DNA of 64,000 nt from Pandoraea pnomenusa (GCF_000767615.3 NZ_CP009553.3:868001-932000); one strand, 5' to 3'; shown: positions 51,330 through 61,986, numbered from the stretch's first letter. A program made the numbers and translations. The notes: generated by a model not told the origin, from the letters alone.

Positions 51330-52094
51330 TCAGCGGTCGCCGCCACCGCCCGGCGGGCGCCCCCCGCCATGCCCACCGCCATGTCCGCCACCACCGGGCG
51401 GGCGGGAACCGGGCCCGTGGTTACCGCCTCCCGGCGGGCGCGGGCCGGGGCCCGCCCCATGACCGGGTGGGCGAGGGCCGGGGCCTGCGCCGTGTCCGGG
51501 AGGCCGCGAACCCGGGCCCGCGCCGTGCCCGGGGGGGCGATTGCCCGAACCATTCCAATGCGGCGGCCGCGGTCCCGGGCCCGGATAGTGTCCGCCTGGC
51601 GGCCGGGGTGCCGGGCCGGGATAGTGGCCCGGCGGGCGTGGCCCGGGTCCGCCCCAGTGCGGCGGACGCGGTCCCGGCGGTGGCCGGTTCCAGTAGCGCC
51701 GGTCGTGGTACCACGGCCGATTGCGGTAATAGTTGCCCCAGTACGAGCCGATGGAAAACGTGATGATGGGCAGGCCGATCATCGGGCCGTAGTTGAGGAT
51801 GGGCACCGGATTGCCCTGATACGGATAGCTGAGCAGCGCGGCATAAATCCAGCCGCGCGTGCCGGGCAGGCCGATGTCGCACCACGAATAGTCGGACAGG
51901 CAGCCGTAGACGGTGACCGGCATGCCCGGTGCGGCCTGCGCGACGATCGGATAGTCGCTGGCCGGGCCCGCGCGCACGTTGGCCGACGAATTGATCACCG
52001 CCTGTCCAGACTGCGCCAGCGCGGTGCCGGGAACTGCCAGCGCAGCGAGCGAGGCGACGCCCGCGAGCGCGAGCGGTAAGGTCCATCGCTTCAT
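51330..52094 (-). CDS. Secreted SH3-domain protein with Pro/Gly-rich repeat tail
   Basis: 254 residues from ATG at 52094 (GGGAG six bases upstream). Signal peptide of about 28 residues ending ALA. Residues ~32-90 are a bacterial SH3 domain (VINSSANVRAGPASDYPIVA and MPVTVYGCLSDYSWCDIG). Then a Tyr/Trp-rich bridge and, from about 140, repeated GPGPRPPGHGA-type units to the end, strongly cationic and disordered. Such proteins may bind peptidoglycan or surface polymers; role unknown. Confidence 0.85.
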   Translation of the reverse strand: MKRWTLPLALAGVASLAALAVPGTALAQSGQAVINSSANVRAGPASDYPIVAQAAPGMPVTVYGCLSDYSWCDIGLPGTRGWIYAALLSYPYQGNPVPILNYGPMIGLPIITFSIGSYWGNYYRNRPWYHDRRYWNRPPPGPRPPHWGGPGPRPPGHYPGPAPRPPGGHYPGPGPRPPHWNGSGNRPPGHGAGPGSRPPGHGAGPGPRPPGHGAGPGPRPPGGGNHGPGSRPPGGGGHGGGHGGGRPPGGGGDR

Positions 52095-52292
52095 TGTCGT
52101 CTCCCTTGTTCGAACCACGGCCAGACCATGGCCGAATCATGGGCACCGGCCGCGACCGGCCGGCATCCACCGCATGTCGGTTCGACCGGTCGCCTCGCGC
52201 TTTGGTTTGCGGTAATGCGTAACGAAACCGGACGGAATTGTTTTATTTCGTTACGCCATGGCGACATCGGGTCGATGCGACCGCCGTCGCGA

Positions 52293-53399
<1,107 letters not shown>

Positions 53400-53541
53400 G
53401 GCGATATTCCTCGTTGCAACGACGTTCGGGGGAGTCCCTTCGCGACGTACCATACCGCGTTCTCAGGGCGCGCGCGAGTCTTGACAGGCCATGCCGTCGG
53501 AAATAGCGGGGCCGGGCGCAGGAATCGCGGGGCGCGGCGGG

Positions 53542-55263
53542 TTATCGCCGGGCTCCGCTGCCCAGCGGCGCGACGATGTGATAGAACCCCTGCATCTCGA
53601 CCGGGCGGGCGAACCAGAAGCCCTGTGCCTCGTCGCAGCCCAGTTCGGTGAGACGCTGCGCCTGCGCCTGGGTCTCCACGCCTTCGGCGGTAACGCGAAG
53701 GCCGAGCGAGTGCGCCATGGCGATGACCGCGTTCACGATGGCGTGACTCGGCGCGTGCGTGAGCATGTCGCGCACGAACGTGCGGTCGATCTTCAGGCGG
53801 TCGACAGGGAAGCGGGTCAGGTAGGCGAGGCTCGCGTAGCCCGTGCCGAAGTCGTCGACGGCGATCTCCACGCCCATGTCGTGCAACGAGCGCAGTCCGC
53901 CCAGCGCGGCGCTCGAATCGCCGAGCAGCACCGTTTCCGTGATCTCGATTTCCAGGTGGCGCGGCTCCAGTGCGTGGGCCTTGAGCGCACGTTCGACCAT
54001 GCCTACCACATCCTGCCGGGCGAACTGCTGCGCCGACACGTTCACGGAAATGCGCGGCAACCGGCCACATCGGCGCAGCAGCCGGCTGGCCTCGCGACAG
54101 GCGGTTTGCATCACCCACTCGCCCAACGTCAGGATCAGGCCGGATGTCTCGGCAATCGGTACGAACTCGGCCGGCCCGATGGCGCCCAGCGTCGGGTGGC
54201 GCCAGCGAAGCAACGTTTCGGCGTGACGGATCTCGCCGTCCGAGAGACTGACCTGCGGCTGGTAGACGAGATGCAATTGCGAATGCGTGCGCTCGTGAAC
54301 CGCCGCCCGCAACAGGCCCTCCAGCGCGTTGCGCCGCCTCGCCTGCGCGTCCATCTCGCTGCTGAAGAAGCGCAGTCCGCCGCCCGCGGCGCTGGCGATG
54401 CCCAGTGCCACGTGGGCGCGCCGCAACAGCGCCTCGGGGGTGTGGCCGTGTTCGGGATAGCTCACGGCGCCGATACTCGCGTCGAGCGCCACCGCACTTT
54501 GCTCGACGTCGACCCACTGGGCGAGCCGGGACTGGATGCGCGAGGCGAGCAGACGCGCACCGTCACCCGTTTCATTCGTGACGATGACGAACTGGCTGCC
54601 GCCCAGGCAGGCGAGGGCGTCCTCCGGGCCGGTGGCTTCGCGCAGACGCTCCGCGGCGATGCGCAACGCCAGCTCGGCGGCCGGGGCGCCGAAGGTGCTG
54701 TGCAGCTTGCGCAGATGGTCGAGTTCGAGGAGCAGCACCGTAAGCCCCACCTGCTGTCGCGCACAACGGTGAATCGCCAGTTCGAGCCGTTCGTTGAGCA
54801 ATGTCTGGTTGGGCAGGCGCGTGACCGGGTCGTGGTGCGTGACGTACCAGAGGCGCGACGCGACCTGAACCTGTTGCGACAGGTCGAGCACGATGCCCAC
54901 CCAGCGCCGCTCGCCGGGGGCATGTTCGACGCAGGACAGGGCCAGACGAATGGGCAGCCAGCTGCGCACGTGCGTGAGCAAGTGCCATTCGTCGTCGTAC
55001 GGCACTGTTTCGTTGGCCGAAAGGCTGGCGAGCGCAGGCAGGCGGCGGCGCGCCAGTTCGGTGGGGTCGAGTAGCGAGAGGAAGCTGCGCCTGCCCACCA
55101 GTTCGCGGCTTCCATAGCCCGTCAGGCGCGTGAACGCGGCGTTCATGCGCTCGAGCATGCCGTCGTCGGTGCAGACGAACATGGCATAGGGCGCACTGTC
55201 GAGCGCCGCGCGGCTCAACTCGGCTTGTACGTCGGGTACCCGACGAGGCACGGGATCGTTCAT
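53542..55263 (-). CDS. PAS-GGDEF-EAL protein, probable c-di-GMP phosphodiesterase
   Basis: 573 residues from the ATG at 55263 (GAGG at -11); the open frame upstream is not used. PAS domain at ~15-135, then a GGDEF domain whose signature is GGSQF (221-225), so it should not make c-di-GMP. The EAL domain starts near residue 315; the EAL motif reads AETLLRW (Glu349), with EITETVL, DDFGTGYASLAYL and AEGVETQAQ conserved, consistent with an active phosphodiesterase. No membrane helix. It is divergent from the YfiRNB system, so the locus could both make and remove c-di-GMP. Confidence 0.88.
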   Translation of the reverse strand: MNDPVPRRVPDVQAELSRAALDSAPYAMFVCTDDGMLERMNAAFTRLTGYGSRELVGRRSFLSLLDPTELARRRLPALASLSANETVPYDDEWHLLTHVRSWLPIRLALSCVEHAPGERRWVGIVLDLSQQVQVASRLWYVTHHDPVTRLPNQTLLNERLELAIHRCARQQVGLTVLLLELDHLRKLHSTFGAPAAELALRIAAERLREATGPEDALACLGGSQFVIVTNETGDGARLLASRIQSRLAQWVDVEQSAVALDASIGAVSYPEHGHTPEALLRRAHVALGIASAAGGGLRFFSSEMDAQARRRNALEGLLRAAVHERTHSQLHLVYQPQVSLSDGEIRHAETLLRWRHPTLGAIGPAEFVPIAETSGLILTLGEWVMQTACREASRLLRRCGRLPRISVNVSAQQFARQDVVGMVERALKAHALEPRHLEIEITETVLLGDSSAALGGLRSLHDMGVEIAVDDFGTGYASLAYLTRFPVDRLKIDRTFVRDMLTHAPSHAIVNAVIAMAHSLGLRVTAEGVETQAQAQRLTELGCDEAQGFWFARPVEMQGFYHIVAPLGSGARR

Positions 55264-55668
55264 GCCCGCACCTCCCGAATGCCGGTCTGGCCGGCGTTCA
55301 GGAACGTCATGCAACACCTCCCTGGCGTCGCGATTATTATCTCGAAAATCGAGCGATCGACTCGCCAGATTTCTTTTGATTTTCAAGCGGTTATGATGGT
55401 TATTCTGCCACGTTGCGAACGTGTGCGTGCAAGGGAAAACGCGGGGTCGAAAGCGCTTTCGAAAACGCGCCTTCTCGCGCATGCTGCAAGGGAAGTCAGT
55501 AACGAGGAACCGCAGTGCCGAGCCGCACGATGCATCGATTGCCGGTGGCCTGAGTCGAAGCCCTTCGGTATGATTCGCCCTGACCTGGGCGGGATGCGGT
55601 GAGATCCGTCGCGCGGGACACTTACGGTACCTCAGGACCAAAGACGTTTCAGGAAAAGGAAGACGGCG
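55264..55668. other. Divergent control region between the EAL gene and yfiR
   Basis: About 405 bases. The part at 55330-55410 is AT-rich with CTCGAAAATCGAG-type symmetry (CTCGA/TCGAG near 55343-55353). No gene is supported. Probably promoters for both directions. Confidence 0.45.
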
Positions 55669-56301
55669 TTGCATTGCGTGCGGACATCGACGAGCGGTAT
55701 GGCAACAGGCCTCTGGCGAGCGCGCCGGATGCCTCGTCATCGGCACGCGCTGGCGCTCTGCCTGTGGCTCGCGTGCTGCGTCTGGTATGGCATCGCCCAT
55801 GCGCAGACGCCGGAGGCCGGTGCCCCTGGCGACAAGGGCAGTGCGACCGGGGACGTGCGCGAGGCCAACGTGCGTCAGGTGGTGCTGGGCATCATCAGTT
55901 TCACCCGGTGGCCGACGCCGCCCGCCAAGGTGCGCCTGTGCGTGAGCGGCAACACCGAATATGCGCGCGATCTGCTTGCCGGACCGCTGCCCGCGAGCGG
56001 TCTGCCGGTCGAGGCGCGCCGTCTGTCCGCCGCCGAGCCCGCGATTGGTTCGTTGTGCGACGCGTTGTATCTCGGCACGATCGGCGACAGCGAGCGCCGG
56101 CAGTTGCTGGTCAACATCGCGGGCCATCCCGTGTTGACGATCAGCGAACGCAATGACTCATGCACCTCCGGGACGATGTTCTGTCTGAACGTCGATGCCG
56201 ACCGGGTGACCTTCGACATCAACCTCGACACCGTCGCGCGCAGCGGCGTACGTGTCCACCCCAACGTGCTGAAGCTGGCACGAAAGCCGGGGACACCATG
56301 A
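55669..56301 (+). CDS. yfiR: YfiR-like periplasmic repressor of the diguanylate cyclase
   Basis: 210 residues from TTG at 55669 (AAGGAAG eight bases upstream); ATG at 55699 is the alternative. A signal peptide (ALALCLWLACCVWYGIAHAQ) sends it to the periplasm. The mature part matches YfiR/DUF4154: VVLGIISFTRWPTPP, LCVSGNTEYA, LYLGTIGD, HPVLTISERNDSC and NVDADRVTFDINLDTVARSG, with Cys residues available for the redox-sensitive disulphides known in Pseudomonas YfiR. It overlaps yfiN by four bases (ATGA). Confidence 0.88.
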   Translation: MHCVRTSTSGMATGLWRARRMPRHRHALALCLWLACCVWYGIAHAQTPEAGAPGDKGSATGDVREANVRQVVLGIISFTRWPTPPAKVRLCVSGNTEYARDLLAGPLPASGLPVEARRLSAAEPAIGSLCDALYLGTIGDSERRQLLVNIAGHPVLTISERNDSCTSGTMFCLNVDADRVTFDINLDTVARSGVRVHPNVLKLARKPGTP

Positions 56302-57752
56302 CGACCCGACTCCCCCCAACCCACCCGCCACCGCCCGGCGCCGGTAGTGCCGTGGCCGGATTGCTTTCACCCCAGACCACGGCGCCGGACCAGTATTCGA
56401 CCGGTACCGGGGCTCAGGCAACCTCGGCGTCCACGACGCACTCGCCTCCGTCCGCTTCCCAGCCCGCGGCGCCGCCACGCCACCCGGCGGGGCCGCCCGC
56501 CACGACGGGCACGATGGGCCGGCGTCGCCGACGCCCGTCGTTGCAAGGCTTGCTGCGACGTACACACCTGCGCCTGGCGGTCTCGGCGGTCGTGCTGGCA
56601 GCCGTTTCGCTCTCGCTTGTGGCATGGCTTGCCCTGCGCAGTTACGCGGAGAACAACCTTCAGCTCATCGGCAGGTCGCTTGCCTACACGGCGGAAGCCG
56701 CCGTGGTGTTCGGCGACCGTGTGGCGGCGCAGGAGGCGATCGCGCTGATCGCGAACGACGAGGATGTGGTGCAGGTACGGGTGCTCGACGCCCAAGACAA
56801 CCAGTTTGCACTGTGGCGTCGCGCGGACGGTGGTACTCTCGCCCGGGTCGAGCGTGTCGTGGCCGACATCGCGCTGCCCGGTCCGGTGACGTCGCCGATT
56901 CGTCATGACGGCAAGGACGTGGGCCGTATCGAGGTGCAGGGACAGGGCCATCAGTTCTTCCTGTTCCTGATCAGCGGCATTGGCGGCGTGCTCGCCTGCC
57001 TGCTGGTCACCTTCGCCGTGGCGAACCTGCTGGCCAAGCGAATGCACCACGACATCGTCAAGCCGCTGCGGGCGCTGGCCGAAGTGGCCCACGCGGTGCG
57101 CCGGGAGCGTGCCTTCCACCAGCGCGTGGCGGCCACGCCGCTCGCGGAACTGAAGGAACTGGGCGACGACTTCAACGCGTTGCTCGACGAATTCGAAGGC
57201 TGGCAGAGCCACCTGCGCGCGCAGAACGCGACACTCGCCCATCAGGCGAACCATGATCCGCTCACGGGACTGCCGAACCGGGCGTACTTCGAATCGCGGC
57301 TGTCGCAGGCGCTGGTGGACGCCAGTGAGCTCGGCACGCATGTCGCGCTGTTGTACCTCGACAGCGACCGCTTCAAGGAAATCAACGACCAGTTGGGCCA
57401 TGACGCGGGCGATGCCGTGCTTGTGGCGATCGCCGAAAGGCTGCGCCAGCCGTTGCGCGAAGGCGATCTGGTGGCGCGCCTGGGCGGCGATGAGTTCGCC
57501 GTGATGCTGCCGGGCGTGCGTCAGACATCCAATGCCGTGCGTCTGGCGCAGAGTCTGCTGGCCGCGATGGAAAAACCGATTGCGCTGCCCGGTGGCGGCG
57601 AAGTCGTCACGTCGATGAGTATCGGCGTGGCGCTGTACCCGACGCACGCGAGCGACGCCTCCGCGTTGCTGCGCGCGGCGGATGCGGCGATGTACCAGGC
57701 CAAGCGTGCCGGTGTGGGCACCTGGCATGTTGCGGAAAGCCCCAAGGAATAA
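56298..57752 (+). CDS. yfiN: YfiN-like membrane diguanylate cyclase
   Basis: 484 residues. A Pro/Ser-rich cytoplasmic N-terminal segment of about 85 residues is unusual. Then helix 1 (LAVSAVVLAAVSLSLVAWLA), a periplasmic CHASE8-like domain, helix 2 (FFLFLISGIGGVLACLLVTF), HAMP and a GGDEF domain with intact GGDEF (396-400) and an inhibitory-site RxxD (R387, D390) five residues before it. YfiR would bind the periplasmic part and switch it off. ATG overlaps the yfiR stop. Confidence 0.92.
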   Translation: MTTRLPPTHPPPPGAGSAVAGLLSPQTTAPDQYSTGTGAQATSASTTHSPPSASQPAAPPRHPAGPPATTGTMGRRRRRPSLQGLLRRTHLRLAVSAVVLAAVSLSLVAWLALRSYAENNLQLIGRSLAYTAEAAVVFGDRVAAQEAIALIANDEDVVQVRVLDAQDNQFALWRRADGGTLARVERVVADIALPGPVTSPIRHDGKDVGRIEVQGQGHQFFLFLISGIGGVLACLLVTFAVANLLAKRMHHDIVKPLRALAEVAHAVRRERAFHQRVAATPLAELKELGDDFNALLDEFEGWQSHLRAQNATLAHQANHDPLTGLPNRAYFESRLSQALVDASELGTHVALLYLDSDRFKEINDQLGHDAGDAVLVAIAERLRQPLREGDLVARLGGDEFAVMLPGVRQTSNAVRLAQSLLAAMEKPIALPGGGEVVTSMSIGVALYPTHASDASALLRAADAAMYQAKRAGVGTWHVAESPKE

Positions 57753-57829
57753 GGCGGCGCGCAACACCTTAGCTGCAACGACAAAACCAGAAATGACGAC
57801 CGGACCATCTACTGCCATGGGGATTCGCT

Positions 57830-58411
57830 TTGGACTTCGCTGTTGATACAAACAGTCTGCGCGCTCTTGCGCCAACGCCGGCTTCGGCAACGCCGCGCCA
57901 CGTCGTGTCGGCTCGCCTCACGCGCGCCATTCGCCGCCTGCTTTCCCTCGTCTTCCTGCTGACGTTCGGTGCGCTCGCCGGCTGCCAGACGACGCCCGTT
58001 CACGGACTGACGGCCGAGCAGATCGCCGCGCTCAAGTCCGAGGGGTTTGTCCAGACCGACGAAGGCTGGGAATTCGGGCTGTCCGACACAGTGCTCTTCG
58101 ATACCGACAAATTCGTGTTGCGCGACGCCGCTCGCCAGACGGTGCTGCGCATCGGCGGCACGCTCGTGAAGGTGGGGCTCGACGCGGTTCGCGTCTACGG
58201 CTACACCGACTCGGTCGGCAGCGATACGTATAACGAGCAGTTGTCGGCGCGCCGGGCAGACGCGGTGGCTGACGTGCTCGTCGACGCGGGCCTGAAGCGC
58301 AACGGCATCCAGTCGATCGGCGCCGGCAAGCGCAATCCGGTGGCCGACAACAGCACCCCGGCCGGCCGCGCACAGAACCGCCGCGTGGCCATCGTGATCT
58401 CGACGCGCTGA
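57830..58411 (+). CDS. yfiB: YfiB-like OmpA lipoprotein
   Basis: 193 residues from TTG at 57830; a GTG at 57905 gives a more normal signal peptide with Cys27. Lipobox LAGC (Cys52 in the long form) and an OmpA-type domain: FDTDKFVLRDAARQTV, YGYTDSVGSDTYNEQLSARR and GRAQNRRVAIVI. YfiB in the outer membrane is known to sequester YfiR and release YfiN. It is 77 bases after yfiN and likely in the same transcript. Confidence 0.9.
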   Translation: MDFAVDTNSLRALAPTPASATPRHVVSARLTRAIRRLLSLVFLLTFGALAGCQTTPVHGLTAEQIAALKSEGFVQTDEGWEFGLSDTVLFDTDKFVLRDAARQTVLRIGGTLVKVGLDAVRVYGYTDSVGSDTYNEQLSARRADAVADVLVDAGLKRNGIQSIGAGKRNPVADNSTPAGRAQNRRVAIVISTR

Positions 58412-58623
58412 CGGTCACGACTTGCTGCGCGGTCGTGACAAGACGCTCGCGTTACGCCGACGCCGCCCGTGGGGAACGTCTCGCGCGGCGCGCGATCACA
58501 ATCAGGCAAAATGACGGCAATTTCGGGGCATGCCCGCAAGCGGCTAGCCCCCTCACCGGCTAGTGCCCGGTTGCCTCAACGTTTCCGATCCACTGCGCTT
58601 CCTCAGCTGACGGCTCACCCCGA

Positions 58624-59886
58624 ATGCATCGTGCATTACGTGTTTTCCTGAACCTCGCGTGGCTCGCTTTCCTGACGGGCGGCGCGTTGTCGTCTGCGCT
58701 CGCGCAGCCTGCGCGCGTCGGCACCTGGGCGACGGCGCCCCAGGCAGTCGCGCAGCATCCCGCGGCGCCTTCGTTCAATCGGGCGCCGGCCGCCGGTGGC
58801 CGAACCGTGCGCCAGATCGTTCATCCGACGCTGTCGGGCAACGAGGTACGCGTGCGATTTTCGAACACGTTCGGCGCGCAACCGCTGGAGATCGGGGCGG
58901 CAAGTCTCGCGGTGACCATGCGCGGTGCGGACGTCGATGCCGCGAGCCTGCGCGCGCTGACGTTCGGCGGCAGACCGGACGCCACGATCGCGCCGGGGGC
59001 GTCGGTGGAAAGCGACCCGTTGGCGTTCACCGTCCGCGCCGGCACACCGCTGGCGGTCAGCCTGTTCACGCGGGAGGCGCGCGCACCGACAACGTGGCAC
59101 AAGATCGCGCAACAGACAGCGTTCCTGAGCGGCACCGGCAATTACGTCGATGCCGCGCAGGGCTCGGCGTTTCCGACGCGCTTTACCAATACCGTGTGGC
59201 TGTCGGGACTCAGCGTGGTGCCCGACGTGCCGGCGCATGCCATCGTTGCCATCGGCGATTCGATCACTGACGGCATGCGCAGCACGCTCAATGCCAACCG
59301 GCGCTGGCCGGACGTCCTGGCGCGGCGTCTGGAAGCAGCCGGGCGCCGCGATGTCGCGGTGCTCAATCTCGGCATCAGCGGCAATCGCCTGCTGCACGAT
59401 TCGGCGTGTTACGGCGAGCGGCTGCTGACGCGCTTTCGCCGCGATGCGCTGGAGCAACCGGGCGTGCGCACGGTCGTGGTGCAGATCGGTATCAACGACA
59501 TCAACTTCGGCTACGTGCCGCCGCACGCCGGACTCGACTGCGACGTACCGCACGTGATCGTGACCGCCCCGGAAATGATCGCCGGCTATCAGGCGCTGAT
59601 CGCCGCCGCGCACGCGAAGCACGTACGTATCCTCGGCACCACCATCCCGCCGGGAAAATTACCGCCCGAGCGCGAAGCGGTCCGGGAAGCCGTCAATCAG
59701 TGGGTACGCACGAGCGGCGCCTTTGATGGCGTGATCGATTTCGACGCGGCGCTGCGCGACCCGGCGCAGCCCACGCGCATGCAGCCGAGTCTGGACAGCG
59801 GCGACGGCACGCATCCGAGCGATGCCGGATATGCCGCGATGGCGGATGCCGTGCCGCTGCCGCTGGTGCTCGGCCCCCAGAAGTAG
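58624..59886 (+). CDS. Secreted SGNH/GDSL hydrolase
   Basis: 420 residues. Signal peptide of about 27 residues (ALSSALA). N-terminal ~180 residues form a beta-rich accessory domain (PTLSGNEVRVRFSNTFGAQP). The hydrolase domain has block I AIGDSITDG, block II LGISGNRLL, block III IGINDINFG and block V DGTHPSDAGY, so the Ser-Asp-His triad is complete. Esterase or carbohydrate deacetylase; the substrate is unknown. No partner genes. Confidence 0.92.
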   Translation: MHRALRVFLNLAWLAFLTGGALSSALAQPARVGTWATAPQAVAQHPAAPSFNRAPAAGGRTVRQIVHPTLSGNEVRVRFSNTFGAQPLEIGAASLAVTMRGADVDAASLRALTFGGRPDATIAPGASVESDPLAFTVRAGTPLAVSLFTREARAPTTWHKIAQQTAFLSGTGNYVDAAQGSAFPTRFTNTVWLSGLSVVPDVPAHAIVAIGDSITDGMRSTLNANRRWPDVLARRLEAAGRRDVAVLNLGISGNRLLHDSACYGERLLTRFRRDALEQPGVRTVVVQIGINDINFGYVPPHAGLDCDVPHVIVTAPEMIAGYQALIAAAHAKHVRILGTTIPPGKLPPEREAVREAVNQWVRTSGAFDGVIDFDAALRDPAQPTRMQPSLDSGDGTHPSDAGYAAMADAVPLPLVLGPQK

Positions 59887-59914
59887 CGTCGGTCGGGGTG
59901 GGCGGGGGAGGGCG

Positions 59915-60571
59915 TCAGCGCTCGCGCCGCACGCCGACCGTGATCTCCTGCAGGCGTGCAACCTCGGGCGATCGCAGCCACTCCGGATGTTCGAGGCAGT
60001 GGCGGAACATTTCGGTCGCATCGTCTCCCCAATACAGCGCGCCGTCGCAGGCAAATGTGGGTACGCCGAACACGCCCGCCGCGATGGCGCTTTCGGTGTT
60101 CTCGCGCAAGGCCGTTTTCACGGCCAGGGCGTCTGCCTTCTCGATGGCCTCGTCGGGAGAGAGCCCGAGGCGTTCGCTGAGGACTTGCCACGCCTGCACA
60201 TCGGTGACGTCGCGCCCTTCCGCCCAGATGAACCGGAAAATCGTTTGCACGACCTCGTGCGTCGCGCCGAGCGCCACGGCTAGGCGCAACACACGGATCG
60301 GATGGAACGGATGCACCGGGGGCATGCGAAACGCAATGCCGTCCTGCTCGGCCCGGAATTGCGCCATGCGATAAGTGAAGACGCGCTTGGCGGGAATCTC
60401 CGCCGGCCCCTGCGTCTGCACGTGCGCGAGTATCGCGCCCAGCACGATCGGTTTGTATTCGATCGTCAGCGTGGCGGGTAGCGTGCCGAAGCGCTGGAGC
60501 TGCAAGTATGCGAAGGGCGAGGCGAAATCGAAATACCACTGTGCCCGGCGGGCGGGAGCAGCTTGCGACAT
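59915..60571 (-). CDS. DsbA-family 2-hydroxychromene-2-carboxylate isomerase
   Basis: 218 residues from the ATG at 60571 (GGAGAC upstream). AQWYFDFASPFAYLQLQRF is the start of the kappa-GST/DsbA-like isomerase fold; GVFGVPTFACDGALYWGDD is the cis-Pro region. No CxxC, as in this family, which isomerises aromatic-degradation intermediates with glutathione. The lack of aromatic-catabolism neighbours leaves the real substrate open. Divergent from yeiH. Confidence 0.88.
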   Translation of the reverse strand: MSQAAPARRAQWYFDFASPFAYLQLQRFGTLPATLTIEYKPIVLGAILAHVQTQGPAEIPAKRVFTYRMAQFRAEQDGIAFRMPPVHPFHPIRVLRLAVALGATHEVVQTIFRFIWAEGRDVTDVQAWQVLSERLGLSPDEAIEKADALAVKTALRENTESAIAAGVFGVPTFACDGALYWGDDATEMFRHCLEHPEWLRSPEVARLQEITVGVRRER

Positions 60572-60758
60572 GAGGACGGTCTCCGATAAGGCGATGTTTG
60601 AACGCGTCCGCTTAGGCGACAGCCTTGCCGCCTCTCGTGACGCTGAAGGGGGCACCTCCAGGGATGCTTCTCGATGATCTGCAACAGTGTAGCGGGCGGG
60701 CAGGCACGGCCCTCGTGCGGCCTGCGCGGTCGCAAAGCAAAAAATGGCGTGAATTCAA

Positions 60759-60813
60759 ATATTTACGTGAGGGTCGTGTAAATATCGGATTTTTTGATGT
60801 TTCTTATCCGATA
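60759..60813. promoter_or_regulatory. Two overlapping inverted repeats upstream of yeiH
   Basis: ATATTTAC/GTAAATAT (60759-60766 and 60778-60785) and TATCGGAT/ATCCGATA (60783-60790 and 60806-60813), both with perfect 8-base arms, in an AT-rich patch between the divergent isomerase and yeiH genes. Likely operator(s). No regulator gene adjoins, whereas yeiH often has a LysR (YeiE/CysB-like) neighbour. Confidence 0.6.
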
Positions 60814-60876
60814 TAACGATTTTTATTATTGAAGCGGAGTTTTTAGACTTGCAGTCATTCCACAGGAGTGCCTGCA

Positions 60877-61929
60877 ATGACAACAAAAACCCACACCGAA
60901 CGCTCTGCCACGGCCAGCCGTCCCGATACACTGGTGCCGGATCGGCACAACCCGTGGGCCGGTTTGATTCTCTCGACGGTCATCGCTTTCGTGGCGTTGT
61001 TGCTCGGTCGCCAGATGCCGCTCGTCGGCGGTCCGGTGTTCGGCATCCTGCTGGGCATTCTCGTGCGCAACCTGTTTGCGCCGGGGGCCCGATACGAGGC
61101 GGGCATCAAGTTTGCGTCGAAGTACGTGCTGCAGTGGTCCATCATCGCGCTCGGCTTTGGCCTGAGCCTCTCGCAGGTCGCGCACACGGGGCTCGAGTCG
61201 CTCGCCGTCACGGCGGTGACGATCACCGCCGCGGGGTTGTCGGCCTGGGGGCTGGGACGTTTGCTCGGCGTGGGCGACAAGCTCAAGTTGCTCATCGGCG
61301 TGGGTACGGCCATCTGCGGTGGATCGGCGATCGCGGCCGTCACGCCGATCGTCAAGCCGGACGATCACGAGACCGCGTTCGCCATCTCGACCATCTTCCT
61401 GTTCAATATCGCGGCCGTGTTGCTGTTCCCGGTGCTCGGTCACGTGTTGCATCTGTCCGACCTGGGTTTCGGCATGTGGGCGGGCACGGCAATCAACGAT
61501 ACGTCGTCGGTGGTGGCGGCCGGGTACAGTTACAGCAAGGCGGCCGGCGACTACGCAACGATCGTCAAGCTCACCCGTGCCACGCTGATCATCCCGATCT
61601 GCCTGACGCTCGCCGCGATCGTGGCCTATCGCGCCAAGCGCTCCGGCGCCGGCAACTTCAGCCTCGCCCGCATCTTTCCGTGGTTCATCCTCGGCTTCCT
61701 GATCGCCTCGGGTGTCCGTACGGCTGGGCTGGTACCGAGCGCGCTGCAACCGTGGATTCACGACGCCGCGGAGTTCCTGATCATCGTTGCGCTCACGGCC
61801 ATCGGTCTGTCGTCGAACCTGCGTCGCATGGCTTCCACCGGGGTGCGTCCCATCCTCCTGGGACTCGGCGTGTGGGCTGCCGTGTCGGTGAGCAGCCTGG
61901 CCGTGCAACTGGTGATGGGACAGCTCTGA
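60877..61929 (+). CDS. yeiH: YeiH/UPF0324-family membrane protein, putative sulfate exporter
   Basis: 350 residues from ATG at 60877 (AGGAG eight bases upstream). About ten membrane helices; FGILLGILVRNLF, GVGTAICGGSAIAAVTP, and GTAINDTSSVVAAGYSYS are family signatures. YeiH relatives are linked to sulfite/sulfate or sulfonate handling, mostly by context. Monocistronic; inverted repeats upstream and a weak terminator downstream. Confidence 0.93.
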   Translation: MTTKTHTERSATASRPDTLVPDRHNPWAGLILSTVIAFVALLLGRQMPLVGGPVFGILLGILVRNLFAPGARYEAGIKFASKYVLQWSIIALGFGLSLSQVAHTGLESLAVTAVTITAAGLSAWGLGRLLGVGDKLKLLIGVGTAICGGSAIAAVTPIVKPDDHETAFAISTIFLFNIAAVLLFPVLGHVLHLSDLGFGMWAGTAINDTSSVVAAGYSYSKAAGDYATIVKLTRATLIIPICLTLAAIVAYRAKRSGAGNFSLARIFPWFILGFLIASGVRTAGLVPSALQPWIHDAAEFLIIVALTAIGLSSNLRRMASTGVRPILLGLGVWAAVSVSSLAVQLVMGQL

Positions 61930-61962
61930 GACGCACCCATCCGGTGCCAGCACTAAGGGCAG

Positions 61963-61986
61963 ACCCGGCGGGCAAGCCGGGTTTCG
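61963..61986 (+). terminator. Probable terminator after yeiH
   Basis: ACCCGGC/GCCGGGT stem then TTTCGTC; the T-tract is short. A second hairpin, ACGGACG/CGTCCGT, lies at 62004-62026. Confidence 0.55.
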
